Assembly (NCBI GenBank): GCA_963971225.1
Contig: OZ020267.1
Coordinates: 106,603,892-106,667,891 of the forward strand
DNA from: Melieria omissa
Lineage: Eukaryota > Arthropoda > Insecta > Diptera > Ulidiidae
Reading direction: 5' to 3'
Length of the DNA stretch: 64,000 nt
Every line of letters begins with the position of its first letter. Position 1 is the first letter of the stretch. A program made the position numbers and the translations under genes. Under the pieces are notes generated by a model. The model had not been told where the DNA came from, ran no database searches, and saw nothing but the letters and a program-made list of their open reading frames with translations. This document shows, one piece after another, positions 1-11,214 of the stretch.

Positions 1-454
1 GCATTGGCTTTTATTAAAAATTGCGTCGGCATTCGCTATTCACTGTTTCTTCCCTTTCCACCATACAATAACACATGCTTTCGTTTTGTTGTTGTTGCTT
101 TATTTTTAGCCATCATTTTTACCTTGCTCAACATTTATTGTTCTGTGTGTGTGTGTATGTGTGTTTCTTTTGTTCGAGTGAATTTTCTATACATGTGTGT
201 GTGGAAGTATTTTGTTGTGTTTTTGTTGATTGTTTGCTTTTGCTTTGTTTCTACTGGTTGTTGTTATTGTGTTTTTTTTTGTTAAGTAGTGCATTCTTTT
301 GGATAAATGAACCAACAACAACACTAAAGCCCACAATGGTCAGTGCATCTAATGCGACACAACATCTGTAATTTCAATCAAAAATTGATTTTCTTTCCTG
401 CATTCGAAAACATTTTTTAATTAAGTGATTGGGCGTCGAGTTTTACAAAGGTAT
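1..454. other. Non-coding stretch, T/GT-rich
   Basis: No gene is supported here. The first 290 bases are T- and GT-rich on the + strand, including a short TGTGTG tract near 145-165. The open frames are low-complexity Phe/Cys/Val-rich artefacts of that composition. I see no promoter or splice pattern. Confidence 0.6.
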
Positions 455-711
455 GGAGATTGAGATTTGAGATCTAACCTCAATTTCAGTGATTCAGCCA
501 ACCTCAATCTTTACTTCCGTTCTCACCTCAAACTGTAAATTTCAATCTTAATCAAACCTTAACCTCAACTTTCTAAGCGTAACTTTTTTTAACCTTGACT
601 TGATTCCAATATAATTTACAGTCGATCTCAGAGCTTAAAGTTAACCTAAACATGTTTAAAACTTTTACTCAAATCAATGCTTAATTTAACATTAGGGATT
701 CTATATTTAAC
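455..711. repeat. TTAACCTCA-rich degenerate repeat, left part
   Basis: The motif AACCTCA or TTAACCT recurs every ~20-30 bases with variable spacers. The same kind of sequence resumes at 2433-3047, on the other side of a piggyBac insertion, so the two blocks were probably one array. Both blocks also contain a similar stretch with CAGAGCTTAAAGTTAACCT in the left and TAGAGCTTCACATTAACCT in the right. Confidence 0.6.
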
Positions 712-715
712 TTAA

Positions 716-2428
716 CCCTTTACGGCACCGTGTGACATATCTGTAACAAACCACTAAAGTAGCAATAAAATGCAATGTTAACAAGTAATCTCTGTTTTTG
801 TTTTTTCTTTACTTCTTATATACGGTAGTGCATGTAATATAAAAGTACTACATAGCAATCGTTAATTTAAAATGTAAAATTTTTCATTTAGTGTTCAGAA
901 ATCGTGAGTGTTATAACAGTGCATTGTCGTGAATTTTTAATTTATTAAAAAAATTTATCAAAGCGATTTTTAATTACTTTTTTTGTGCAAAATAACAGGT
1001 GAATACTTTCTCTTTAAATAATGTGGTCGAATTCATAAAAACATTTGATGGTTTTTATGAAATCCAGAAATTACTGTTTGTAACATTTCTGTCACATTGC
1101 GGAACAAAGGCAACTTTTGCTGTGTACCGCGCAATGTGACATTTCTGTTACAAACCGTTATAATGATCAGAAAAAAATGAATACAAAACAAATGAATGCA
1201 GATCTAAGGAATGTTTTATTCAATTTCTTCGTGGTGATTTTTCATGGTTTATAGTTATCACAATGGCTTACCGCAACAGAAAAATTGATGAACTAAATGA
1301 AGCAGTTTTTAGAAGTTATGAAGAAAGTGAGGACGGGTTCGAAGATGAGGATGATGATGATGCACTGGAAAACCTTGTTTTGGGAACCGGAAACGATAAT
1401 GATTTAGTTGAGGATATGGAGTTCTCCTTACATGATGAGGAAAATGGCGTAAATATTGAGAATATTATCGACGACTTGGAAAGCGACGACAACATCCCAT
1501 CGACTTCACAGACTAAGAAAGCGCGATACTCAAGGTCTATCAGCCAGCCAACCATTTTATGGAAGAAGCAAAATCTTCAATTAAGTGAAGAAACCCTTCG
1601 TTTTACGGGCCATGATTCCTTGGACCCTGAGATTTTGAATTTCAATTTTTCCTACAAGTGTTTCCAGAAGAGTTGATGGAGCACATTGCAGAACAAACTA
1701 GTTTATATGTAGTTCAAAAAGATCCTGAAAACAAATTTCGTGCTTCCAAAATTTGTTTACAGCAATTTATTGCTGAGAAGTAAGCGATGGCAAGTTAGGA
1801 TGTTCTACCATTTCCTTGACCTCACGATGTCTAATGCATGGATTTAGTATAATAGAGTTCGAAAAGTAAATGGTCAAAAAGATGGTCAGCTATCATCAGC
1901 GGATTTCAGGATGGAAGTCGCAACGGTTCTCTGTAAGATGGGCGCAACTAGCCCCATAAAGCGACAAAGTCTTGAACGCGAGCTCCAAGCTAAAAAACAT
2001 AAATGGCCAGCGCAGAGTACTCCACCGATAGCGATAAGACATGATCAAATCAGACATTGGCCGGTATGGACAGAAAAAAGGATTCGGTGCAAGCTCCCTG
2101 GATGCGTAGGAGTCTCGAAAACTTTATCTGAAAAGTGTAGAGTAGACTTATGTTATAACAAACAAAAAAATTGCTTTCAAATTTTCCACACTTCATAAAA
2201 CATTAAAACTTTTAAGCTAAAATAGAGTTTTTTGAAATTTTAATGAAGATTTAATTTTTGTACTCTTTATAGCTCAATGTGACATAAATGTCACAAACCG
2301 ATTTGTTCTCCACTTATCCACTTTATAATAAAAATTTGAAAACTCGTGAAACAAATGTTTTTTTATTTACAAAAAGCTTTCAACCCAACCAGGTTTCATT
2401 AAGTTTGGTGATCTTGAGCCGTAAAGGG
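716..2428 (+). mobile_element. piggyBac-like transposon, internally deleted
   Basis: The element is flanked by TTAA at 712-715 and 2429-2432, the target duplication of piggyBac. Its ends are inverted repeats reading CCCTTTACGGC inward from both sides (11 bp). Total length is 1713 bp. It contains both ends of a piggyBac transposase gene but lacks the middle. A subterminal motif, GTGACATNNCTGTNACAAACC, occurs near 728, 1127 and 2278 on + and near 1078 on -; this could be a transposase-binding repeat (inference). Full-length piggyBac elements are about 2.4-2.5 kb, so roughly 0.7 kb or more is missing. Confidence 0.85.
1263..2198 (+). pseudogene. piggyBac transposase, broken and internally deleted
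   Basis: The start ATG at 1263 opens a 137-codon frame with the acidic N-terminus typical of piggyBac transposases (EESEDGFEDEDDDD). Around 1650 the frame shifts; the new frame reads PEELMEHIAEQTSLYVVQKD and continues to about 1780. After a junction near 1785-1795 the C-terminal part follows: RRWQVRMFYHFLDLTMSNAWI, a stop, then a frame from 1911 to 2198 ending in a cysteine-rich domain with CKLPGC, SEKCRVDLC and NCFQIFH. The central DDE region with the catalytic aspartates is absent, so the product cannot be an active transposase. Domain identity is from known family motifs; the deletion is inferred from the direct jump between N- and C-terminal blocks. Confidence 0.8.
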
Positions 2429-2432
2429 TTAA

Positions 2433-3047
2433 TTTTAATTAATTGGATTAACTTAATTAGATTTCAACCTTATTTACAACGTATCTTAGAGCTTCACATT
2501 AACCTCACTCTATTTTCAACTTAACCTCACTCCATTTTCAAGTTAACCTCACTGCTTTTGAAACTTAACCTCACTTTTTTGCAACCTAACCTCACACTTT
2601 TGGCTACTTAACCTCACTTTTTTCAACTTAACCTCAATGTATGTTTCACCCAATTAGAATTTAATATCAAATTTTTTGTTGTTATTTCATCGACTCAAAA
2701 AACTTTCGGTCTAACCTCAAGAACGATTTTAAAACTTTAAGCCATATAATTTAATATTGAGTGGTTGTTTTATCTTATCTTTATCTTTTTCTTTATCTTT
2801 ATGTTTATCTTTATCTTTACCTTTATCTTTATCTTATATTCTCTTTTTCTTCTAATAATTTCTCGTTGATTTTTTAAGTAAACTACTCAATCTTCTTGAA
2901 GTTAAACTTAAAGCTTATCTTTTACAGCTAATTACAAGTTAAGTTCAATCTGTAGTCCTAAACTCAAACTTAAAGCTTATTTTAAATGTTTTTTAACCTC
3001 AAACAAATTCAGCTCTAACCTAACCTCAATGTTTGCTAAACTCCTTT
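2433..3047. repeat. TTAACCTCA-rich degenerate repeat, right part
   Basis: Between about 2480 and 2640 the phrase TTAACCTCACT recurs roughly every 20-28 bases with T-rich spacers. Looser AACCTCAA copies continue to ~3030. The block also contains a (TTTATC)n tract. No coding content is visible. Confidence 0.65.
2768..2838 (+). repeat. (CTTTAT)n hexanucleotide microsatellite
   Basis: About eleven imperfect CTTTAT units in a row, with single substitutions (CTTTTT, GTTTAT, CTTTAC). Confidence 0.85.
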
Positions 3048-3051
3048 TTAA

Positions 3052-3134
3052 CCCCTTCCGACATGAAAATAACAGCCCGCTGTATGCATTGTATGGGCTG
3101 TTGTCCAATATATTAGACATTCTGACTGAAAGGG
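3052..3134. mobile_element. Tiny TTAA-flanked MITE-like sequence
   Basis: Flanked by TTAA at 3048-3051 and 3135-3138. Ends are CCCCTTCCG on the left and, inverted, CCCTTTCAG on the right, resembling the CCCTTT ends of the larger piggyBac at 716. The core holds a near-palindrome: ACAGCCCGCTGT around 3071 and GGGCTGTTGT around 3096. At 83 bp it could be a short piggyBac-mobilised MITE, or a chance pairing of TTAA sites in an AT-rich region. Confidence 0.4.
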
Positions 3135-3244
3135 TTAATCTAATCTCGAACGCAAACCTCAGTTTCATTTCATTTTAAATCTTTGGTCAGAAATAATAGA
3201 ACACACACTGCAGCTTTACTTGATTTTGATTCAACAGGTTGAGG

Positions 3245-3347
3245 TCAAATTTAAATTAATTTTTTTTGAAAATTGTAAAATTTATTTTTTGAAAAATTCA
3301 AAATTTAATTTTTGAAAAATGTAAAATTAATTTTTTGAAAAATGTCA
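3245..3347. repeat. ~25-bp tandem repeat, TTTTTGAAAAATGTAAAATTAA type
   Basis: Four imperfect copies of a ~25-bp unit built on TTTTTGAAAAAT and AAAATTTAAT. AT-only sequence, no coding content. Confidence 0.7.
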
Positions 3348-4649
3348 CCTGGGTTAATTGTGCCGAAAGTCACACTTGAAATGCAATCGACAGCATGAGT
3401 AATCGGTAGTCGCAGCATTACAACAACAACAATCACATTTTCATGCCCTGTTTGTCGTTAAAAATTTTTTGGCAGCAATTATAACACCGGCAACCAGATG
3501 CCAACGCTGACAAGTACAACAACAAAAACAATCTGCAACCAAAAAAATAACAACAACAAATGCCACAGACAAACAACTCTATAAAAAGCAACAAGATAAG
3601 CACAAATTCTTAATTTTTTCATTTGTTGCTATAAAATGATTTTACTTTTTTTGCTTCGTTTTATTGTTGTTTGTGTGCTTTTATATTTTTAATTTTGTTC
3701 TTTTTCAATCTAATTGTTTTTGCCTATTTGGCCGGTTGTCGATTTGTGCGCTGAGGTGTTGTTGTTGTTCTTCTTGCTCACCTATTTCCCTGCCAATTTC
3801 TGTCTCCCACCACATTTCGGGCATCAAGGTTGCAATAATAAAAATTTTTTACTACATTTGTTTTGTTTTCGCGCTCATTTTTATGCCCGAAATCAAATAC
3901 ACAACGCCTGCAGACGCTCCAAGTTTCGATTCGAAATAAAATTCCCCCTCATCTTCCCTCTCTTCCTGCAGAGTGTGCGGTGTTGAGGTTGCAAACTTTC
4001 ATAAAGATTTTATTGCAGCAGCAACACGCTCTCTCACACCGCAGCTATGTGTGTGTGTGTGTGAGTGTGTGGTTTTGTGCTGCTCACTGTTGCTTTTTAA
4101 TTAAATTAGCTATTTAATTGTCGTCATTGAGTTGTATTGAAATACGTTTTAATTCATTTAACTACCACTGAAATTGTTATTTAATTAAGATTTTAATTGA
4201 TTTCATTTTCTCTTTCTCCACTCTTTGCAGGTAAGCAAATGACACAGAAAATTGTTGCTATGCAGTATTTGACATATTGAACAAACTGTTTTCAATTGTC
4301 GAGGTAATTATTTGTTAACTATTTTCAATTAAGGACGAAATTATTGAAATGACTTGAGCAACCAATGTTGACATTGATTCTGCGGTCAACAATGCTTCCT
4401 CGTTTGATTTTAAATGTGAGTTGAGAAGTGTTGGCGTTAAATTTAGTCGATTTATTTGAAAACAATGCAAACATTGTTTTAAATTACGATTGCAATGTTA
4501 ATGTTAATCACTTAAGACAATAAATTTTTGAATTGACCTGGGATAATGTTTTGTCTCAATCACATACAACAGTTGACTATTGTATTGAAGTAGTTTTAAG
4601 TCACTTGGCACCAGAAAGACCTTTGCGGTAATTGTGACGGTTTTTTTTT
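3348..4649. other. Non-coding, intron-like stretch
   Basis: Rich in CAA/ACA on + from 3420-3600 and T-rich afterwards. A GT tract lies at 4046-4070. The only functional-looking signal is the juxtaposed splice acceptor/donor at 4207-4236, listed separately. Open frames here are low complexity. Confidence 0.5.
4207..4236 (+). promoter_or_regulatory. Candidate zero-length-exon recursive splice site (ratchet point)
   Basis: A long pyrimidine tract ends in TTTGCAG at 4230 and is followed at once by GTAAGC at 4231. This juxtaposes a good 3' splice site with a good 5' splice site, the form of ratchet points known from very long Drosophila introns. A TTTTAATTGA stretch just upstream could supply a branch point. 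If real, the + strand here lies in a large intron whose exons are outside the window. A plain acceptor followed by chance GTAAGC is the alternative. Confidence 0.5.
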
Positions 4650-5767
4650 TTAAATATTTTTATTTCCTTCAGTATTTCCATAAATCTTTGCTTTGGTGGC
4701 TGGTTGGTTGGTTCAAGTGGCGATGTTCCATCATCCAATTAGCGCGTTGGGGCCGTTTTGATACCACTATTCCCGGTAGGTACACTAGGGTATACTGTTC
4801 GATGTCTTCTTCTTCTTTATATATATCCATATATATTTTCTATATCCAGTTCGAGAGGTTAATGAAAGAGAGTAGCAAGTTTACACTGCACTTTGCTATC
4901 TCTTCAAAATTCTGAAATGTCGGTTTTCCCAGCGTTTTCCATCTCCTTCTTGATAGCGCCGGGCAGTCGCAGAGGAAGTGTTATACGGTTTCCTTCTCGT
5001 CCGGGTTTTCACAACTGTGACAGCTGTTATTGTATGGGATCCCCATTTTAGCCGCATGCTCTCCAATGAGCACGTGGCCAGTGATGATTGCCGTTAGTCT
5101 TGCCACATCCCGGCGGCCCTTGTTCAAGAGCTCCGTGGTCTTGTTCTTGTCGTTTATTGACCAAAGTAGTCTGCTGGTTTTACAGGATTCCGTCCTCTGC
5201 CATCTAGTGTTGGCTTTGGCAAAGAAGTCCTTCGAGACGTCGCTCTTCATGGAGCCCAGTGGGGCATGAACTGTCAGCGCCTCGCTTTCATCAAGATCTG
5301 AGCCTCTTCGAGCTAGTTCATCGGCTCTTGCGTTCCCTTCAATGTTCTTGTGCCCTGGCACCCATATCAGGGTAACTCTGTACCTATGACCCAGCTCTGT
5401 GAGGAGCTTCCTGCACTCCCGCACTAGTTTTGACGACAGAATCGACAATCCCAGTGCCTTGATCGTGGATAGGCTGTCGAAAAGTATAGTAATGTGGCTT
5501 TTGTAGGATGTGTCTGCTAATGCCATCCTGCATGCTTCCCTTATAGCGAGCACTTCCGCCTGGAAAACGCTTGTTGTGTTGGGGAGACGTAAAGACACAT
5601 TGAGTTTAAGATGTTCCGAGAAGACTCCTGCTCCTACTCCGCATGCCATCTTGGAGCCATCCGTGTAAATTGTGGTATCCAGGTTATTAAGGATGTTCCC
5701 ACTCTTCCATTGTAGATGGGAGGCGGTACGGATATCATAGTTTTTCCCAAGTTTGCTTTGGTGACTT
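4650..5767 (-). mobile_element. Non-LTR retrotransposon 3' end (RNase H type, I/LOA/R1 group)
   Basis: A 5'-truncated LINE on the minus strand holding the RNase H domain, the C-terminal zinc knuckle and part of a 3' UTR (about 4650-4839). The 3' UTR stretch with TCATCCAATTAGCGC and CCACTATTCCC recurs, same strand, at 28190-28240, so the two are the same family. The 5' break is near 5767, where the reading frame meets a stop in an A/T tract. The LINE lies next to a SINE insertion at 5870. Confidence 0.8.
4840..5767 (-). pseudogene. LINE ORF2 C-terminal part: RNase H domain and zinc knuckle
   Basis: Reading on the minus strand from ~5767, the frame gives the RNase H domain with all expected acidic positions: IYTDGSK, VFQAEVLAI, ILFDSLSTI and NARADELAR, with WVPGHKNIEGN before the last. 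A C-terminal cysteine motif follows: CHSC, then ETV, a TAA stop at 4981-4983, then HFLCDCPALSRRRW. The stop falls inside the zinc knuckle; the same frame continues another 46 codons to TAG at 4840-4842. RT and endonuclease domains are missing because of 5' truncation. This is a dead copy with one visible nonsense mutation. Confidence 0.85.
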
Positions 5768-5869
5768 TAATTTTTTTTATCGTAAAAAATTTTATATTTT
5801 TTACAAATTTATTTTGTGCAAAATTTGCCAAATCCGATGTGTAGTTTTCGAGATAGCAGCGGTCTTTGT

Positions 5870-6200
5870 CTTCTTCTTCTTGACTGGCACGACAGCCCGA
5901 TTACGAGACTAAGGCCTAGCTACCCGCATCCAACCGTGTTGAGCGTGCGAAAGTTATTTTTTTTACAAGGTTAGAAGGGATCTACAGTCTTATGCCGATT
6001 CCGAACGGCGAGTTGGGAGCGTTTTCATAGGCAATTTTACTCTTAGAGGTTTGCCATTTCCTGCTGAGAGGACAGCCGTCGAAAGAAAAATTGTTGTTTT
6101 TCTTTTTTTCGGTGTTAACGCAACGGAGTATTGAACTCGCGTAGTCTTGACTCGCGGCCCAACGCACTTGCCAGCTGAGCTACGGCGGCTGCCGTAGGTC
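5870..6200 (-). mobile_element. tRNA-derived SINE, full-length insertion
   Basis: On the minus strand the element begins near 6190 with GCCGCCGTAGCTCAGCTGG, containing a Pol III A box (TAGCTCAGCTGG, 6171-6182), followed by a B box (GAGTTCAATACTC, 6126-6138). A body of ~200 bp follows and it ends in a GAA-repeat tail at 5870-5881. The insertion is flanked by a perfect 14-bp target duplication, GCAGCGGTCTTTGT, at 5856-5869 and 6201-6214. The head is tRNA-like but the element is not a tRNA gene: no clean cloverleaf, and a second copy sits at 28251. Confidence 0.9.
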
Positions 6201-6214
6201 GCAGCGGTCTTTGT

Positions 6215-7277
6215 AGGTATGGGAAATTCACGGTCATTCTAGTGTTAGGGCCATGTTAAGCCTACTTCAGTTATATGTAACAATATTTTATTTAAATTTC
6301 CTTATGAAAATGTCTATAAGTTACAAACAATGTTCTTTAGGTCACATGCAACACTGTCTGATTAAGTTGAGATTCATTTCACTCACATGCGACAGTATGT
6401 TATTGAGCTCAAAGTGTTACTGACTATACAAAATTTTCTTAAAATTTCTGCAAAAAACTTAAAGAAAAATTAGAAAAAAAAATGTAAAGAAAAGAATAAC
6501 AAATGGTACACCATCCACCGGGAAATATGAAAAACAAAACTGAAAATTTAAACATGCCATTGCCTTTGGCAAACCCCAGAGAACAGCATACAGAAAATGT
6601 AACTTTATTGAAAATCAACAACAACAACCAAAAGACACACCAACACCGAGTTACGTCCGGCAGTTAAAGTAAATGTTAAACGTAAACCTAAAGCAAAGCC
6701 AGATAAATAGAATCAATGCAAATAAAAAATCGCATAAAATAGCAAAGCAACGTCCGTTATAATGAAATTACAGGCTAAAGTTGCACAAAAAACACCAACA
6801 AAACAACAAACAACAAAATAGAAAAAAAAAATTTGTTAATCTTTCAATGAAGCCACCTTGGCTGCCATAACTTGCTCGCTGCTTGCTATTTGTTCCCTGT
6901 CCACTTCATTCATGTCTGTCTTAACTTTGAGCACAAAAACAAAAATTGCCAGATAGATTTCGAAGCGTAAAAAATGTTTCAATAGTAGTTGAATAAAAAA
7001 GAGAAGCAAACAAAAGCAAAGCACAGGAAAAAAATATAGTAGATGTAAAAAAGCAGTAGAAAGAAATGTAATGAAACTATTCGAAAAGTGCAGTTAAAAA
7101 TTGTATAGTAAGTTGTAGTCTAACGAAAAAATTGGTTGCTGCAAATCGTATTTAGGTGGTTTGCTCGTTTCAGCAAATACTGTGGCATCTTCAGACCAAA
7201 AAATTGTAATAAATAGTAAAGGAGTAAGTAGTATAGTCAAAGTTAGCAAAAGTAGTCAATGGAAATGATTATTGAAA
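6215..7277. other. Non-coding stretch
   Basis: AT-rich, with A-rich + strand between 6440 and 7100. No coding, RNA or repeat structure recognised; short frames are not convincing. Confidence 0.5.
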
Positions 7278-7282
7278 CGCTG

Positions 7283-9139
7283 CACAGTGTTTCGTGTAGA
7301 ACAAGCTAGCTGGACAAAAATATTTTTCAGGATTTTTCGTTTCATATGCGGCTTATTATTTCAGATACATATATTTTTTTAGTTTTATATGGTTTTTTGA
7401 TAACTATATACATATAGGAATGTATGTACATATACATATATATGCATATATATATTAAGGAATTTAATAGTTCCGGTCTGAGGACTAAACGGAGAAAAAT
7501 AGATGACCTAAAACATACCAGATATACTGATAAGTTGATTTATGCTGCGTAGATATCTGTACGGTTGTCCACTGGAGAAATTCAGCAAGTGTTATCAAAA
7601 CTGCGAAAAGTGAAACTCAAGAATCTCTGAACGAAAAAAAATGTGAAACAAAGTGCTAGATGTGTGAGTAGTGAAGAAGCTTTAGTATACTATGTAGATA
7701 GCCAATCGACTAGTCATGCATTCAAAAGGACTCGGAAGTGGGGTCCAAACTGGTCATAAGGTATTTCCGGCAAATAATAGTATTACAAAGGCAAAAGCTG
7801 CTTGTTATCCAGAGCAAATTGATGTGAATAAAACGCTAAAAGTAAAGTTCAAGCAGTTTTAGATTAAACTTTTTAACATCTAGTCTTAGCACAACAGAAA
7901 GTTCTTGTCAGTTTATTACCTACGGACAGTTTTCATAATTCTCTCAGACATTATCATCACTGTTATCGGATGAATCATTTATCAATTAGTCATTACTATG
8001 AGTCACAGAACCATGAAAACTAGATACAGCAGGGGTACCAATTGGTTCATTAACACTAGTAGGCATCAACGTCCTCAAGCTGCCACTTTTTTATATAAAG
8101 ACGGTAGCTAATGTGAAGCAGACATTCAAAACACCTAATCCAAGCCTGCAGTGTGGATAAACCAAAACCCAGATTTTCTCGGTTGGGTACAAGCTCCTGT
8201 GTCTCGTCATTCATTATTTTTGGATTTACTTCGAGTAGAAGACATTTCGATCAAAGCATTACAAACTTTCCCAATCATGGTTAGAAGCATATTATGTTGG
8301 AAATAAACTTCAAATTCTTCCAGCATGCTCTTTGTACTATAAAGCTTATCTCTTCCAAAACTTTGTTCGTTTCAGAAACAATAAAATCTTTGGAAAAAAT
8401 AAACTTTATAGGATGACAAAACCTGGTAGAAAACGGTGGAGGATTCTGCCAAACAATATTACCTTCATCATCCCGCAATTGCAAGAGATTTAATGAAAAT
8501 TCATCAGTGTCACCACTGATAAAATGTGTTCCATTATCTCTTCGTTTCTCGTTTCACTTGAGTGTTCCAACCAAATTTCAAAAAACATAAATTTTGTTAT
8601 GCTTGTAAACATATGTATCTATAAAAAATAAAATAAAATAGATGTGCAAAAAATTCGCAATGGTTTTTTGTTTCATCTTTTAGTAGGCACTTATGAGAAG
8701 AATATATATAAAAATTGCAGAGGTGACATGAGGAGACATCTTAACTTTTCACCTTTGAAGTTAAAAATTTTGGGGAAAAATTGCTTTCCTTCTTAATCAT
8801 GGCACGTACAACTATTAAATATAGCTTAATTGCTAATACAAGATATTGCAAAAATACTACTCACCCTTAAGCTCAGATTCCCTAATAAAGAAAAATGCCA
8901 CCGACTTTTGACAGGAACTTATTTATATAAAACACTTCAGACCAACTATGCAAAGGAATTATTAAAATTTTCGGTTATCCGATATATTCGGCGATATTTC
9001 TCACTATATAAAAGGTGCCGATGTGTTATTTTCACATAGATCCTAATGTATGAATATTTATATTGACTATATAACAGAAAAATCAAAAAATAAAGATGTC
9101 GTTTTTGTCCAGCTAGCTTGTTCTAGACGAAACACTGTG
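7283..9139 (-). mobile_element. Transib-like DNA transposon, decayed
   Basis: Ends are inverted repeats of about 38 bp with one mismatch, starting CACAGTGTTTCGTGTAGAAC on the left (7283) and matching the complement of 9102-9139 on the right. They are flanked by a perfect 5-bp duplication CGCTG (7278-7282 and 9140-9144). CACAGTG ends matching the RAG recombination heptamer together with GC-rich 5-bp duplications are diagnostic of Transib. Minus-strand translation gives transposase fragments (separate entry). Length 1857 bp is shorter than autonomous copies of about 3 kb. Confidence 0.85.
8075..8560 (-). pseudogene. Transib (RAG1-like) transposase fragments
   Basis: Three minus-strand blocks are recognisable. 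At ~8465-8560 the frame reads NGTHFISGDTDEF and LNLLQLRDDEGNIVWQNP. It continues to ~8390 with FSTRFCHPIKFIFSK. After several stops, ~8245-8280 gives MIGKVCNALIEMSSTRS, and ~8080-8185 gives ENLGFGLSTLQAWIRCFECL then LHISYRLYIKKWQ. These blocks are what I recall of Transib transposases, relatives of the RAG1 core. The frame between them is broken by stops and shifts, so the gene is dead. Limits are approximate. Confidence 0.7.
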
Positions 9140-9144
9140 CGCTG

Positions 9145-11211
9145 TGTTAACAAAAAACTTACAGAAAGAACTATACAAATGAAATCGTTTTCAGTTAGAG
9201 GCCGAATTTGTGGCATGTCCATTGATGGATGGACCTGCTTACACCATAAAATCATATGAACAAATCTTCCCTGAGTTTAATTCTTGAGACCAAAGTGTAG
9301 TTAGAGTCTGCAATTCAGTGGGGAGTTCCCCACAGCCAGACTTATAGTACCTTACCAAGTGGATAGAAACTTGTTTGACTTATGCACAGACCTTCCCTGG
9401 AAATAGGACACCTCTCGAGACTCAAGTTAGGATCTGTAATTCATTTAAAGTTCATTACAACAACAGTTATAGTACCCCGCCAAAGTAATATGAACTCTAA
9501 ACTCTAAGCATTAGTTCGCCGAAAACCTTCGCTACTGAACGTCCATCACTGAATTCGAAATCAAATTCCATTTGCCCATCTTTCAGCGCATTCGATGTGC
9601 TCACACCTTGGCCAATCGATTGCCAGTTTTTCAGTTGGTTTTCTTTTACATGCTCTGCACCTTAGAGTAGACTTCGAGTGTAGGCTGTCGGCTAATAATA
9701 GCCTGAACCGGCGACAGTTCGCCTGAATAACAAAATTGTTTGCGCAAATTGACGTACCGTGACAGACCAACGAATAATTGGGTTGGTTCGAGGGTTTTGC
9801 GTGTATGGGATTTTGTCAAACTGAGTGTTTTCAATTCGCAGTTAAACTGTAAATCGAGTTGACTGCTTCAGTGGACTTTTTTATGCGTCAGAGCTGGAGG
9901 AAATTCCTGTTGATTGGCAGACAGAGGGAAATTGCTGTGTATTTATTTGCCTCGGGATTGATTACAACTGAGAAGAGAAAAAACAGTTGAAATGAAAAAA
10001 AAAAAGTTGAAATCACAGGTGAATGTGAATGTGGATGGACTATGAAGTGGGCGAGCGGTTAGATTGGAAATTATGGGATTTTCGGAGAAAGTGAGACGAA
10101 AGGAAAGTCTTTGGTACCTTTGGTGGCTAAGGAATAGATGGAAGTGATGCTGAAAATTTTGATGCAAAATGGTATTTAAATTCATGATTAAATTATTTTG
10201 ATATTGAAGTAAATGTGAAAACAATTCATGAAGAAATGTAGTAAAATATAAAATTCTCAAAAACGTATTTGAAAATTTACTGAATTATTTCAATATAATT
10301 TTAAAAAATATTTAAATAGTTTTGAAAATAATTGAAATTCAAACAATTTTTTATTTCAAAGAAATTTTGAATTTTTTTTGTAACATGATCATAAAAATAT
10401 AAATTTAATAAAATTTAATAATAAATAATATTTGAAAAATTAATAAAATTTAATAATAAAAAAAATTTGAAAATAATAAAATTTAATGATAAATAAAATT
10501 TGAAAATTAATAAAATTAAAAATTTAATAAAACTAAAAATTTCTTGATTAATGCATTAATGAAAATAAGAAAAATGTAATTTAAAATTAGAACATTTCTT
10601 AAATTAATTAAAAATTTATTACAAAAAGTCAATCTTAATAAAAAACTATATTATTATTTGCCAAAGTTTTTTCAATAATATTTCAATATCTATTAAAAAA
10701 AAACTAAACTGCAAAAAATTAAAAAATAATTTAGTTTTAATTCAGAAAATTCTTTAATTTAGAAAATTAATAAAATTGAAAATTTAATAATTTTTTTGAT
10801 AATTGCAAAATTAAAAGTAAAAATTGTAATTTAACAAATTACAATATTTTTAAACTAACTAAAGAATTATTGCAAAACTTCAGAATTAATTTTGAAAGCC
10901 AGTTCTTAAAAAAAAAATTATTTCAACGAATTTGCAGAATTAGTTCAATATTCTTTAAAAAAAATCAAAATTTTCTAAAAAAAAAGAAATTTAAAAACTG
11001 ATATTGTATTTTTGTTATTATTTAGAAAATTAGTAAATTTGAAAATTTAATAAAATTTTATAATTAACTTCATTATTGCATCATTGAAAATAAAAAAAAA
11101 ATAAGTGTAAATATTACAATATTTTTTAAATTAACTAAAGAATTATTACAAAACCTAAGAATTAATACAGAAAGGTAGTTCTCAACAAACAATTATTTGA
11201 ATTTTCAAATA
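9145..11211. other. Non-coding; AT-rich from 10260
   Basis: No gene seen. Between 9295 and 9480 there is a diverged direct duplication of ~130 bp (TCTGCAATTCAGTG... and TCTGTAATTCATTT..., each followed by GTTATAGTACC-like text). From 10260 to 11211 the DNA is almost pure A/T with repeated AAAATTTAATAA phrases. The same composition resumes at 13595 beyond the palindromic element, so it looks like the element's insertion context. Confidence 0.5.
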
Positions 11212-11214
11212 TAA

